The translations under genes and the position numbers were made by a program. Below the pieces are notes generated by a model that saw only the letters and a list, made by a program, of their open reading frames with translations, had not been told where the DNA came from and did no database searches. Shown one piece after another: positions 29,974-38,823 of a DNA stretch of 64,000 nucleotides. Source of the stretch: Fulvimarina endophytica (GTDB lineage: Bacteria > Pseudomonadota > Alphaproteobacteria > Rhizobiales > Rhizobiaceae); assembly GCF_003403015.1 (NCBI RefSeq), contig NZ_QURL01000005.1:62001-126000 (forward strand). The letters run 5' to 3'. Every line of letters begins with the position of its first letter. Within the stretch, counting starts at the first letter, position 1.

Positions 29974-30335
29974 CAGCGCACCGCCGCCGCGTTTTCCGCG
30001 ACCAGTTGAGCCTCGATATCCTCGATCGTCAGCTCCTTCTCCTTGGGCGGAGCGGGACGCGGAAGCTGGTTCTCGGCGACGAACTGATCGGGCCTGATCT
30101 CCACGAGGTTCAGCTGATCGGCATAGGTGCGCGCGAGCGTCTGAAGACGGGAAGGCTGGTTGAGAAGGTTCCAGTCCGCCGAAAGAATCGCGATCGCTTC
30201 CTTTTCGGACTTGATGGCGCGCTCGACCTTGCGGATCTCGGTCTCCACCAGATCGGTCTCGTATTTCACGTGGAAGGTATAGGATGCGACGCCGATGAGC
30301 GCGACGATCGACAGAATGTCCAGGGTTCTCAGCAT
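29973..30335 (-). CDS. ftsL: Cell division protein FtsL-type
   Basis: This 120-aa bitopic protein has one membrane helix (about 5-22, LDILSIVALIGVASYTFHV) and a periplasmic coiled coil (about 25-65, rich in E, K and L), followed by RLQTLARTYADQLNLVEIRPDQ, matching alphaproteobacterial FtsL. It bridges FtsI and FtsW with the divisome. The start gives MLRTLDILSIVALIG; there is no strong ribosome site. It lies between rsmH and ftsI. Confidence 0.88.
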   Translation of the reverse strand: MLRTLDILSIVALIGVASYTFHVKYETDLVETEIRKVERAIKSEKEAIAILSADWNLLNQPSRLQTLARTYADQLNLVEIRPDQFVAENQLPRPAPPKEKELTIEDIEAQLVAENAAAVR

Positions 30336-30342
30336 GTTGGTC

Positions 30343-31368
30343 TCAAATCCTCGACAAGTCGGCGAGAGCTGGAAGGGACGCGAAGGAGAGATCGGAGGCA
30401 TCGCCGCGCGGCGGGGCATCAAGCCTGACGCCGAGCCGCAGCTTGGCCGATCGGGCCCGTGGATTGACCGAGGCCTCGGCCTCGCTCGCGGCCACCACCT
30501 TGTTGCGCGCCTCGAAGGTCGGCCTCGTGACGACGACGTCCGGCAGGTGCCGCGAACCGCCCGCCGTTCCCGAACGATCCTGTAGGAAGCGCTTGACGAT
30601 CCGGTCCTCGAGCGAATGGAAGGCGACGATCACCAGACGCCCGCCCGGCTTCAGGAGGCGTTCGGCCCCGACCAGGGCACGCGCGAGCTCGCCGAGTTCG
30701 TCGTTGACGAAGATGCGCAGGGCCTGGAAGCAGCGGGTCGCCGGATCGATCTTGTCGTTCTTTCCGCGCCCCACAGCCTTGCCGACGACATTCGCGAGAT
30801 CGAGCGTACGCGCGAAAGGCGCGTCTTCGCGCCGCGCGACGATCGCCCGTGCCGCACGCCCGGCATACCGCTCGTCGCCCAGAAAATTGAAAATGCGTGC
30901 GAGATCGCCGACCGAGAGCGTGTTGACCACGTCGGCAGCCGTCGGCCCATGATTTCCCATGCGCATGTCGAGCGGCCCGTCCTTCTGGAAGGAGAAGCCC
31001 CGCTCGGCCTCGTCGATCTGCATCGAGGACACACCGATATCGAGGACGATGCCGTCGATATCGCCCTCCCGGCCCGAGAGCAGAGCGGCCATCTCGCCGA
31101 ACCGCCCGGCGACCGGCGTCAGACGGCCGTCATGGCCTTCGGCGAGCCCTTTCGCGCGCTCGACGGCGGTGGGGTCGCGATCGATCGCGAACACCCGTGC
31201 ACCGGCATCGAGGATCGCACGCGTGTAACCACCCGCGCCGAACGTCCCGTCGACGATTGTTTCGCCCGGCTTGACGTCGAGCGCCTGCATGACTTCGGCA
31301 AGGAGGACAGGGACGTGAAGGGTCGGTCCGCCAATGGCCGAGCTGTGGGGCTCGCCATGACCCTTCAT
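30343..31368 (-). CDS. rsmH: 16S rRNA m4C1402 methyltransferase RsmH
   Basis: This 341-aa SAM-dependent enzyme methylates C1402 of 16S rRNA. It has [13 protein letters not shown], the SAM loop [32 protein letters not shown] and [13 protein letters not shown]. Its ATG overlaps the mraZ stop in ATGA form (mraZ ends at 31365), so the two are coupled. It ends 7 nt before ftsL. Confidence 0.97.
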   Translation of the reverse strand: MKGHGEPHSSAIGGPTLHVPVLLAEVMQALDVKPGETIVDGTFGAGGYTRAILDAGARVFAIDRDPTAVERAKGLAEGHDGRLTPVAGRFGEMAALLSGREGDIDGIVLDIGVSSMQIDEAERGFSFQKDGPLDMRMGNHGPTAADVVNTLSVGDLARIFNFLGDERYAGRAARAIVARREDAPFARTLDLANVVGKAVGRGKNDKIDPATRCFQALRIFVNDELGELARALVGAERLLKPGGRLVIVAFHSLEDRIVKRFLQDRSGTAGGSRHLPDVVVTRPTFEARNKVVAASEAEASVNPRARSAKLRLGVRLDAPPRGDASDLSFASLPALADLSRI

Positions 31369-31829
31369 CGTTCCGTCGTTCCCGCCGATCCCGTCGCGGC
31401 AGAGCGATGCTTCGCCTGCCGCTCGCGCAGCGCCGCGATCTTCTCCTCGAAGTCCTCCGGTCGCCACAGCTGAAACATCTTGCCCACGCCCACGAAAGTC
31501 GCGCGATCGGTGATCCCGGTATGCTCCCGAATGAGATCGTTGATCACGATGCGCCCTTCCGAGTCGCTCTTCAGATAGGTTCCGTCGCCATAGGCGAGGA
31601 TCGCAAGTTCCTGATATTCCGGGGAGAAGGGATCCAAAGTCTCCATCTTCGCCTCGAAATGGCTCATCAATTCCGGCCCGCCGACATTCATCACCGGCAG
31701 ATAGAGATCGCGCATCGAGAAGAGATCGCGAATACCCCGGGACGCCAGAACCTGCCGATAGGCTGCAGGTACGGAAACGCGCCCCTTGGAATCGACGCTG
31801 TGGACATAGTGGGAAAGGAACCGATCCAT
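31365..31829 (-). CDS. mraZ: Transcriptional regulator MraZ
   Basis: This 154-aa protein has two SpoVT/AbrB-type DNA-binding repeats ([14 protein letters not shown] near 12-25 and [18 protein letters not shown] near 88-105). In other bacteria MraZ binds TGGGN repeats at its own promoter and represses the dcw operon. A matching array lies upstream at 32015-32049. It is the first gene of the cluster. Confidence 0.95.
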   Translation of the reverse strand: MDRFLSHYVHSVDSKGRVSVPAAYRQVLASRGIRDLFSMRDLYLPVMNVGGPELMSHFEAKMETLDPFSPEYQELAILAYGDGTYLKSDSEGRIVINDLIREHTGITDRATFVGVGKMFQLWRPEDFEEKIAALRERQAKHRSAATGSAGTTER

Positions 31830-31873
31830 CAGAGCGGCACGCCCGCTCCGACCCGAACCCTCTGCTCAGCCTC

Positions 31874-31902
31874 CTTATCCGCGACGACGAAACGCAAGAC
31901 AA
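31874..31902 (-). promoter_or_regulatory. Candidate proximal promoter for mraZ
   Basis: On the minus strand TTGTCT (31897-31902), a 17-nt spacer and GATAAG (31874-31879) give a start near 31867, about 38 nt before the mraZ ATG. A second candidate, TTGACG-N17-TATCCC at 32016-32044, lies exactly within the TGGGN array. Sequence cannot show which one is used. Confidence 0.4.
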
Positions 31903-32014
31903 AACCTTTCCTGCGGCTCGGCGCCATTGCCCCGACCGTACGAAACGCAGCCTCGCTTCTGCGCCCTCGAACTGCTCAAAAATGGGTCCGCCAGACCCTC
32001 TGGAAGATGACGTA

Positions 32015-32049
32015 GGGGATATCATGGGACCCCATGGGCGTCAATGGTA
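32015..32049 (+). promoter_or_regulatory. MraZ-box-like array, four repeats at 10-bp spacing
   Basis: Reading on the plus strand, GGGGA, TGGGA, TGGGC and TGGTA start at 32015, 32025, 32035 and 32045 and are separated by exactly 5 bp. This is the TGGGN-N5 periodicity known for the E. coli mraZ operator. The repeats face away from mraZ, and they overlap a possible -35/-10 pair on the minus strand. Confidence 0.55.
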
Positions 32050-32104
32050 AGGCGCCCTGTGAACAGGTGGTGGAAAGGCTTGATTAAGCATGCGCCGAGG
32101 GCGG

Positions 32105-32119
32105 TTAACAGGCGGTTAA
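32105..32119 (+). promoter_or_regulatory. CtrA-type box, TTAA-N7-TTAA
   Basis: TTAACAGGCGGTTAA is a perfect full CtrA consensus and part of a 9-bp direct repeat (GGCGGTTAA twice, 11-bp period). It lies between rnpB and mraZ, upstream of the MraZ-box-like array. A further TTAA is at 32084-32087. CtrA control of the division cluster is inferred. Confidence 0.6.
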
Positions 32120-32363
32120 TAATGAGGAATTCGCGATAAATGCAGCTCGCCCCATCGCGTCCCATGAACACCGTCCGCAGCCGCCTCCAGACCGTTCGCG
32201 GCGGTGCAACAGCCCGGCTCACAAGGGCTTTTGGAAGGGTGGGGAAACAGGCACGATTTTTTTGCGATCGACCGCTGATGAGCGCACGAAGCCTCGACCC
32301 ATAGGGCGCCACAAAATGTCCGCAAGATGCCTTCGGACCCGAATTTTCAGGGAATCGAAGAGT

Positions 32364-32771
32364 GTCAGCCGGCCTGTAAGCCGGGTTCTGTTCGCGCACC
32401 GCCAGACGGCGAAAGCGCGCGGCGACCATTCCTCTGGGACGCCTCTTGCGAGACGCCTCGAGCAACCCACCCGAACGACTGTCCCGGAGATCGGATGGAC
32501 GACCATCGGCCGTCCGCGTCGTTCCTATTCGGTCTTGCTCCCGGTGGGGCTTGCCGTGCCGTTCCCGTTACCGGCAACGCGGTGGGCTCTTACCCCGCCG
32601 TTTCACCCTTACCCTTCCGCACGAAGTCGAATGGGCGGTCTGTTTTCTGTGGCGCTATCCCTGAGGTCACCCTCGCCGGACGTTATCCGGCACCGTCTCT
32701 CCGTGGAGCCCGGACTTTCCTCCCCCGCCACCTTTCGGCGATTGGCGAGAGCGGCCGCCCGGCCGGCTGAC
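32364..32771 (-). ncRNA. rnpB: RNase P RNA, type A
   Basis: About 408 nt on the minus strand. The 5' region has GAGGAAAGTCCGGGCTCC, and GAGGGTGACCTCAGGGATAG follows about 40 nt later; the 3' region contains the conserved ACAGAACCCGGCTTACAGGCC. The 5' GTCAGCCGGCC and 3' GGCCGGCTGAC form a perfect 11-bp P1 helix, which sets the ends. The RNA matures tRNA 5' ends. Confidence 0.95.
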
Positions 32772-32778
32772 AGCCGGG

Positions 32779-32807
32779 CATTTGCGGGTTCGGTGACGGG
32801 AAGTCAA
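32779..32807 (-). promoter_or_regulatory. Promoter of rnpB
   Basis: TTGACT (32802-32807), a 17-nt spacer and CAAATG (32779-32784) place transcription start at 32771, exactly the base that begins the P1 helix. Confidence 0.65.
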
Positions 32808-32831
32808 ATCGTTTCGGCGGCGCCGAGGCGT

Positions 32832-33611
32832 TCAAACGAGATCGCCACGCCCTTCGAATGGCGAGCGATCGAGGGCCCGCAGAAGCGTGTGCAGGGTCTC
32901 GACCGTCGAGGTGTCCACGACGCCGTCGACCCGGGCCGGGCGAAAATGGCGTTGGAACGCGACCACCGCGAGCCGGGTCGCCTCATCGAAGACGCCGTCG
33001 ATCTCGACGCCGTATCCATAGGCCGCGAGCATCGCCTGGAAGGCTGCGACCGGCTCGCCGCTGTCGCCGCGCGAGAAGAAGCGGCCGCCACGCAGCGGCG
33101 CCGGCTCCACCAGATGACCGATGCCGGCCTCATGCAGCGTCCGCCACGGGAAATGCTCGCCCGGATCCTCCTTGCGCGCCGGCGCGATGTCGGAATGGGC
33201 CAGCACGAATTCCGAGACGATCCGGTGGCGGGAAAGGATATCGCGGCAGAGTGAGACGACGGAGGCGATCTGCTCTTCGGGATAGGCCGGAAGCCCCCCG
33301 GAATGCCCGCCATTGACGATCTCGATGCCGATCGAGCGCGAATTCACATCCGCCTTTCCCCGCCAGGACCCCTCGCCGGCATGCCAGGCGCGATGGGCTT
33401 CTTCGACGAGTTGCAGAATGCGGCCGTCCTCATGGACGAGATAGTGGCTGGAGACCTTGCTCTCCTCGCGGCACAGCCAGTCGAGGGCCTGATCGCCGGT
33501 TCCCATGCCCGTGTAGTGGAGAAGGAGAATGCTCGGCTCTCCTTCGCCCGAACGGGTGTCGAAGTTCGGCGATGGCCTGACATCGCAGGCAAGACGTGTA
33601 TCGGGTGTCAC
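32832..33611 (-). CDS. N-acetylmuramoyl-L-alanine amidase with peptidoglycan-binding domain
   Basis: This 259-aa protein has an amidase_2 (AmpD/AmiD type) domain with zinc-ligand candidates H32 (LLLHYTG), H139 (VLAHSDIAP) and D149 (KEDPG), plus E97 (SIGIEIVN), and a C-terminal peptidoglycan-binding domain (about 176-250, RGDSGEPVAAFQAMLAAYGYG). No signal peptide is visible, so it is probably a cytoplasmic cell-wall recycling enzyme. The GTG start overlaps the stop of the TerB/J-domain gene as GTGA, so the two are coupled. Confidence 0.87.
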   Translation of the reverse strand: MTPDTRLACDVRPSPNFDTRSGEGEPSILLLHYTGMGTGDQALDWLCREESKVSSHYLVHEDGRILQLVEEAHRAWHAGEGSWRGKADVNSRSIGIEIVNGGHSGGLPAYPEEQIASVVSLCRDILSRHRIVSEFVLAHSDIAPARKEDPGEHFPWRTLHEAGIGHLVEPAPLRGGRFFSRGDSGEPVAAFQAMLAAYGYGVEIDGVFDEATRLAVVAFQRHFRPARVDGVVDTSTVETLHTLLRALDRSPFEGRGDLV

Positions 33612-34321
33612 GCAGCGGTCTTTCCGGCGATCTGTTCGTAGGCGGTGTTGATCGCCTTCATGCGTTCGGTGGCGATGAAAAGAAACTCCTCCGGCACGCC
33701 GCGCGCCTGCAGCTGGTCGGGATGGTTCTCGCGCACGAGCGTCAGATAACGGCGCCGTGCTTCACGAGGCGTGCTGTCCGGATTGATGCCGAGGACGGCA
33801 TACGGATCGTTGGGTCCTTCCAGATGCCGATGCTGCATCCGGGCGAAGGCCTGTTCGGAAAGTCCGAAGATCGTCGCGATATCCTGAAGGAAGACGAGTT
33901 CACGCTCGTGAATGAGCCCGTCCGCCTTGGCGATATGAAACAGCGCGTCGAGGACGTCGGTCAGAAGCGGGCAGTCGCCGTCGCCGTTCGAGCAGAAATC
34001 CTTCAGGCGCTGCGCATAGATCTCGTAGCCGGCGGTATCCTGCTTGGCGATATCGTAGAGACGGAAGACGTTTCGGGTCTCCTCGGCCGGAATGTCGAGA
34101 ATGTCGCGGAAGGCATCGACCTCGTCCATGGTTACGACGCCGTCCGCCTTCGCCATCTTGGCCGAGAGCGCGATGATCGCGACGGAGAACGCGACCCTGC
34201 GGCGGGTCTCCGGATCTCCGCTCCAGGCCGTCCGCACCGCATCGATGATCGCGTCGATCGTCGAGCGCCCCCGTGCGGCAAGCATCTGGAGCAGCTCGTT
34301 GAGCCGGGTGAAAATGCTCAT
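33608..34321 (-). CDS. TerB and J-domain (DjlA-like) protein
   Basis: This 237-aa protein has a TerB-like helical domain (about 40-155, with ALSAKMAKADGVVTMDEVDAFRDI and ALFHIAKADGLIHERELVFLQDIA) and a C-terminal J domain (about 172-235) carrying the HPD tripeptide in VRENHPDQLQ. It should stimulate DnaK. Unlike E. coli DjlA, no N-terminal membrane helix is evident. The start at 34321 begins MSIFTRLNELL; an upstream ATG at 34387 is possible. Confidence 0.85.
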   Translation of the reverse strand: MSIFTRLNELLQMLAARGRSTIDAIIDAVRTAWSGDPETRRRVAFSVAIIALSAKMAKADGVVTMDEVDAFRDILDIPAEETRNVFRLYDIAKQDTAGYEIYAQRLKDFCSNGDGDCPLLTDVLDALFHIAKADGLIHERELVFLQDIATIFGLSEQAFARMQHRHLEGPNDPYAVLGINPDSTPREARRRYLTLVRENHPDQLQARGVPEEFLFIATERMKAINTAYEQIAGKTAA

Positions 34322-34561
34322 CGCTCGTTCGGGCCTCGGATGTCCTTCGAAGGGGTGATCTGGTCGCCTCGCCCAGCCTTTCAACACAAAGCCGGCCGGG
34401 AAACATACCCGCTATGCACAGCGAAGGCCACGACGGATCGCGTCTTCGATGCCTGAACGCGTGAGAGTCCCGTTCCGCGACAGGCCGGCATGGCAGAACG
34501 GAGGCGACCGCAATATTTCCGCCGTTTTCCCGGAGAGGGTGTCGGCGTCAGACAGCTATCG

Positions 34562-35416
34562 ATGGGGGAAGGAATGGCCGACAGCAGATCGTCGACGACC
34601 GGGCACGGGCGCCCGTTCGCACGTCACGGGACGGGCCGCCGCCCCGCAGGCGCACTCGCTGCCGGTGTTCTCGCCCTCTTCCTCTCCGCCTGCAGTTCCT
34701 CGATGCCGCTCAGCACCGAATCGCTGGGCCTCGGCTATCCGGGCATCGCGCTCAGCGAGTTCAAGGGCCAGAAGCCATCCGACTACCCGGTGCACGGCAT
34801 CGACGTGTCGAAATATCAGGGCACGATCGACTGGAACGCGGTGCGCGCGGGTGGGATCGAATTCGCCTACCTGAAATCCACCGAAGGCGGCGACATGCTC
34901 GACAGCCGCTTCATGGACAACTGGAACGGCGCAGCCCGCGCAGGCGTGCCTCGCGGCGCCTATCATTTCTGGTATCACTGCCGCTCCGGCGTGGAGCAGG
35001 CCGACTGGTTCATCCGCAACGTGCCGAAGGACCCGCGCGCCCTGCCGCCGGTGATCGACGTCGAGTGGACGCCGTTCTCGCCGACCTGCACCGCCCGCCC
35101 GGCCCGCGAGAACCTGATCCGCGAAGTGATGGCCATGGCCGACAAGCTCGAGCGCCATTACGGGCAGCGGCCCGTCCTCTACATTCCGATCGACGTTCAT
35201 CGCGAGCGCTGGGTGGATGCGACCAACACCCACGAGATCTGGGCCCGAGCCGTCGCCGATCATCCGGACAATGTCTACGAGCGGCGCAAATTCCGGTTCT
35301 GGCAGTATACGGAAAGCGGAACGGTGCCGGGCATTCGCGGCGGCGTGGACAAGAACGTCTTCGCCGGCACCCGCGACGACTGGCAGAAATGGCTGCGCCA
35401 CCACACGCGCGGCTGA
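34562..35416 (+). CDS. GH25 lysozyme-like lipoprotein
   Basis: This 284-aa protein has a signal peptide ending in the lipobox LSAC (41-44), so it is a probable outer-membrane lipoprotein. The GH25 muramidase domain follows, with the catalytic acids in HGIDVSKYQG (D81), KSTEGGDM (E108) and PPVIDVEWT (D166, E168). It would cleave MurNAc-GlcNAc bonds. The start codon is uncertain among several ATGs between 34490 and 34574; the lipobox is unaffected. It is divergent from the J-domain gene. Confidence 0.82.
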   Translation: MGEGMADSRSSTTGHGRPFARHGTGRRPAGALAAGVLALFLSACSSSMPLSTESLGLGYPGIALSEFKGQKPSDYPVHGIDVSKYQGTIDWNAVRAGGIEFAYLKSTEGGDMLDSRFMDNWNGAARAGVPRGAYHFWYHCRSGVEQADWFIRNVPKDPRALPPVIDVEWTPFSPTCTARPARENLIREVMAMADKLERHYGQRPVLYIPIDVHRERWVDATNTHEIWARAVADHPDNVYERRKFRFWQYTESGTVPGIRGGVDKNVFAGTRDDWQKWLRHHTRG

Positions 35417-35440
35417 GGTCTCGGCGCAGGTGAAGAGCAG

Positions 35441-36841
35441 TCAGGGCGCCATCGGGCGCTCGTCCGTCTCCGGAGGAGAGGCGCGCTCCTCGCTCGCCTT
35501 CGAACGCGCCAGCGCCTTGGCCTTGCGGCGCCGGTTCACGGCGCGGCGCAGCGCGCGCAGGCGCACGCGCAATGCGAGGCCCGCATCCCCCACCGTCTCC
35601 ACCTGATCGTTCAGAAGCTCCGCGAGCGCGGACTTGAACTCCGCGTAGCCGAACCGCGCCTCCCCCTCGATCGCCCGCATCACGATCATCCAGGCCGGCG
35701 ATACGAGCAGCGAGACGGCCGTGACGGCAAGCGCCAGACGGTAGACGTCCATCCCGATCGCACCCGAAGCGAAGGCCGCCGCCGCCAGCACGAAGGAGAA
35801 TTCGCCGATCTGCGCCATGGACAGGCCGGCCTCCACCGCCGTCTTGTGCGGCAGACCGGCGAGGCGGATCAGCGCGATGTTCCAGGCGCTCTTTGCGACG
35901 ACCACGAAGATGCTCGCGGTGAGCACAAGCACCCATTCGCGTTGGATGTAATCGATATCGATCAGGAGGCCGATGGAGAGGAAGAAGACCACGAGAAGGA
36001 TGGCCTGGATCGGTTCGACCACATGGATCACCGACGAGCGCAGCGAGGACGCGCCGACGATCAGGCCTGCGATGAACGCGCCATAGGCCGGCGACAGACC
36101 GGCAAAACCCGAGATCGCCGCCGCTCCGAAGCAGAAGGCCAGCGCGCCGAGGGCCAGCATCTCCACATTGCCCTCGACGGCCGCCGCGAAGCGGGGCTTC
36201 AATTTCGAGCGGTTTCCCAGATACCAGAGCAGCCAGGCGAGGACGGCGACCGAGACCGCGATCTTGATGGAGAGGCCGATCCAGCCGGCCGCGTCCATGC
36301 CGTCACCGCCCAAAGAGGTCGCGATCATCAGCATGGGCACGACCGCGAGATCCTGCGCGATCAGGACCGCGACCGCGATGCGCCCGGGCTGCGAGCGCAG
36401 CTCGCCGATATCGTCGAGCATCTTCATCGCCACGACCGTCGAGGAGAGCGCGATGATGAAGCCGAGAATGATCGCTTCGGCAAGCGACGCGTCGGAGATC
36501 GCCATCAGCCCGAAGGAAATCGCCATGGCGGCGCCGAGCTGACCGCCCGCAATGAGGATCGCTGGTCTCAGGGACGCGACGAACGCCTTCAGCGACAGCT
36601 CCATGCCGATGAAGAACAGAAGCATCAAGACGCCCATCTCGGCGAGCATCGTGATGTCCTCGTTCGAGGCATCGACGACGCCGACGCCGGACGGACCGAG
36701 GATGATGCCGGCCAGGATGAAGCCGACGAGTGGCGGCTGCTTCAGGCGCATGAGGAGAATGCCGACCGACACCGCCATCACGATGACGAACGCGATCTCC
36801 GTCAGGCCGGTCCCGTGGGCTTGTTGGGCCGCATGTTCCAT
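35441..36841 (-). CDS. CPA2-family monovalent cation/proton antiporter
   Basis: This 466-aa polytopic protein resembles KefB/RosB-type Na+(K+)/H+ exchangers: QPPLVGFILAGIILGPSGVG near residue 31, MLLFFIGMELSLKAF, LIAQDLAVVPML and a SPAYGAFIAGLIVG segment. The C-terminal tail (about 400-466) is basic and charged, with no TrkA-N Rossmann domain. The start at 36841 has GGAGG four to five nt upstream. A K+ or Na+ role is likely; the ion is not determined. Confidence 0.85.
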   Translation of the reverse strand: MEHAAQQAHGTGLTEIAFVIVMAVSVGILLMRLKQPPLVGFILAGIILGPSGVGVVDASNEDITMLAEMGVLMLLFFIGMELSLKAFVASLRPAILIAGGQLGAAMAISFGLMAISDASLAEAIILGFIIALSSTVVAMKMLDDIGELRSQPGRIAVAVLIAQDLAVVPMLMIATSLGGDGMDAAGWIGLSIKIAVSVAVLAWLLWYLGNRSKLKPRFAAAVEGNVEMLALGALAFCFGAAAISGFAGLSPAYGAFIAGLIVGASSLRSSVIHVVEPIQAILLVVFFLSIGLLIDIDYIQREWVLVLTASIFVVVAKSAWNIALIRLAGLPHKTAVEAGLSMAQIGEFSFVLAAAAFASGAIGMDVYRLALAVTAVSLLVSPAWMIVMRAIEGEARFGYAEFKSALAELLNDQVETVGDAGLALRVRLRALRRAVNRRRKAKALARSKASEERASPPETDERPMAP

Positions 36842-37042
36842 AGGTCCTCCAGATAGTCGTTCCGCGTTTCCGTTCCCCCTCGCCCGCGGCACAGGTCATG
36901 AAAGGCGGGCACTCCCCGTCGCCCTGTCACTCGGGGGCGCCGCCGGCAGAGCGATTTCCGGTCGCCGGGGCCGACACGGTTTGGTGAACGGGCACGGCCT
37001 TCCCATATCGGCAAGCAACCGAATTGCACAGGACCAGACCGA

Positions 37043-37489
37043 ATGCCCGAGGCCACACGAAGGCTGACGCCCGACCAGCTCCGCCGATTGAAGCGCGTCG
37101 CCAAGATCGCCCGCTTCATGGACACCGCCCTGCGGATTCCGGGGACGGGGATCCGCTTCGGCGGCGATGCGATCGTCGGCCTGCTTCCCGTCATCGGCGA
37201 TTCCGGCGCTGCCGTCGTGCAGCTCTGGGCCGTCAACGAAGCACGCCGCCTCGGCATGCCCAAGGACAAGCTGGCGCGCATGGTGGGCAATGTGGGCGTG
37301 GATACGGTCGTCGGCTCGATCCCGATCCTGGGCAGCGTGTTCGACGTCTATTTCAAGGCGAGCCGCCGAAACCTTCAGATCATTCTCGAACATTTCGGCG
37401 AGGAGCATCTCGTCGATGTCATCGACGACGACGAGATGGATATCTCGCGCATGAAGGACATCACGCCCGGCCGAAAGGACAGGCGCTAG
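37043..37489 (+). CDS. DUF4112 family membrane protein
   Basis: This 148-aa protein has the DUF4112 pattern: LARFMDTALRIPGTGIRFGGDAIVGLLPVIGDSG-like segment (about 22-56; here FMDTALRIPGTGIRFGGDAIVG), then GNVGVDTVVGSIPILGSVFDVYFKASRRN (about 83-110). Two hydrophobic stretches suggest a membrane association. Function is not known for the family. It stands alone 76 bp before chrA. Confidence 0.8.
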   Translation: MPEATRRLTPDQLRRLKRVAKIARFMDTALRIPGTGIRFGGDAIVGLLPVIGDSGAAVVQLWAVNEARRLGMPKDKLARMVGNVGVDTVVGSIPILGSVFDVYFKASRRNLQIILEHFGEEHLVDVIDDDEMDISRMKDITPGRKDRR

Positions 37490-37565
37490 CCGGCCTCTGC
37501 GCGGTCCCGGGCGAAAGGCTCCGGCCTGTCGTATCCTCGTCATCAGGATGTGAGATCGGTCGCCG

Positions 37566-38819
37566 ATGGTGGGATTTTCCGGACAGGACGAGGACGGGCG
37601 ATCGAGCGGTCCTCGCACGATCGCCGAAACCTCTGCAGGCGCTACGGCGGTGGAGGCGCCCGACCACGGCGAGATCTTCCGCGCCTTCCTGGTTCTTGGA
37701 CTGACCGCGTTCGGCGGACCGATCGCCCATCTCGCCTACTTCCGGGAAGCCTTCGTCGTGCGCCGGCGCTGGCTTACCGACCGGGCCTATGCCGATCTCG
37801 TCGCCCTGTGCCAGTTCCTGCCCGGCCCCGCGTCGAGCCAGGTCGGCTTTGCGATCGGCTTCTCGCGTGGCGGCCTCCTTGGCGCATGTCTCGCCTGGAC
37901 CGCATTCACGATTCCCTCCGCTCTCGCCCTGATGTTGTTCGCTCTCGGAGCCGGCCTCGCGAGTGACGGGATCGGCGCCGAGATCATCGGCGGGCTGAAG
38001 GTCGCCGCCGTCGCGGTGGTCGCCCATGCGCTTCTCGGAATGGCACGCAATCTGACACCGGACCCGAAACGGGCCGGGATCGCGGTCCTCGCCATCGCGA
38101 TCCTCGCCTGGATGCCGGGGGCCTTCGGTCAGGTCACGGCAATCTGTGCCGGCGTCGTCCTCGGTCTCGCCATCCTGCCCGGCGTGGCGGTCCAGCCCGA
38201 GGCACCCGCGATCTCGACCACCATATCCCGCAGCCTCGCCGCGATCTGCCTGACCGTCTTCCTCGTGCTTCTTCTGGCAGGCCCGATACTCGCCGGGATC
38301 GATCCGCTCGGCGAGTTCCTGGCCGGCATCTACCGCGCGGGCGCCCTCGTGTTCGGTGGGGGTCACGTCGTCCTTCCGTTGCTCGAGGCCGAAACCGTCG
38401 CGACGGGTTTCGTATCGAAGGAGGCGTTCCTCGCAGGCTATGGCGCGGCGCAGGCCGTGCCCGGCCCGCTCTTCACCTTTGCCGCCTTCCTCGGCACGAC
38501 AGCCGACGGACCCTCATGGGGCGCGCTCGCCCTCATCGCCGTCTTCATGCCGGGAATGCTTCTTCTCATCGGCATCCTTCCGTTCTGGTCGGCGATCTCG
38601 TCCTCGGCAAAGGCACGAACGGCGCTGAGCGGGGCGAATGCCGCCGTGGTCGGCATTCTCGCAGCCGCGCTCTACGATCCGGTCTTCACGAGCGCGATCC
38701 TCGATCTGCAAGCCTTCGCGCTCGCGGCACTGCTCTTCGTCATGCTCACCGTCTGGAAGCTTCCGCCCGTCCTCGTCGTCGGCGTCGCGGCCTGCGCTGG
38801 GCCTTTCCTTCTCGCCTAG
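37566..38819 (+). CDS. chrA: Chromate transporter ChrA (two-domain form)
   Basis: This 417-aa integral membrane protein contains two CHR halves. The first has FLVLGLTAFGGPIAHLAYFREAFV and CQFLPGPASSQVGFAIG; the second has GALVFGGGHVVLPLLEAE and GYGAAQAVPGPLFTFAAFLG. Long ChrA proteins export chromate by an ion-gradient mechanism, though many homologues are not shown to do so. It is convergent with the ICMT-like gene, 4 bp apart. Confidence 0.88.
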   Translation: MVGFSGQDEDGRSSGPRTIAETSAGATAVEAPDHGEIFRAFLVLGLTAFGGPIAHLAYFREAFVVRRRWLTDRAYADLVALCQFLPGPASSQVGFAIGFSRGGLLGACLAWTAFTIPSALALMLFALGAGLASDGIGAEIIGGLKVAAVAVVAHALLGMARNLTPDPKRAGIAVLAIAILAWMPGAFGQVTAICAGVVLGLAILPGVAVQPEAPAISTTISRSLAAICLTVFLVLLLAGPILAGIDPLGEFLAGIYRAGALVFGGGHVVLPLLEAETVATGFVSKEAFLAGYGAAQAVPGPLFTFAAFLGTTADGPSWGALALIAVFMPGMLLLIGILPFWSAISSSAKARTALSGANAAVVGILAAALYDPVFTSAILDLQAFALAALLFVMLTVWKLPPVLVVGVAACAGPFLLA

Positions 38820-38823
38820 CCGC

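Larger units (their letters stand above)
31830..32363. other. 534-bp regulatory interval between rnpB and mraZ
   Basis: No credible gene is seen here. It holds the CtrA-type box, the TGGGN array and two possible mraZ promoters described separately. The section 32120-32363 contains no recognised element apart from the 3' flank of rnpB. Confidence 0.6.

Noticed and set aside
32022..32465. A minus-strand frame across the mraZ leader and rnpB end
   Set aside because: It overlaps the RNase P RNA and regulatory sites and has no coding features.
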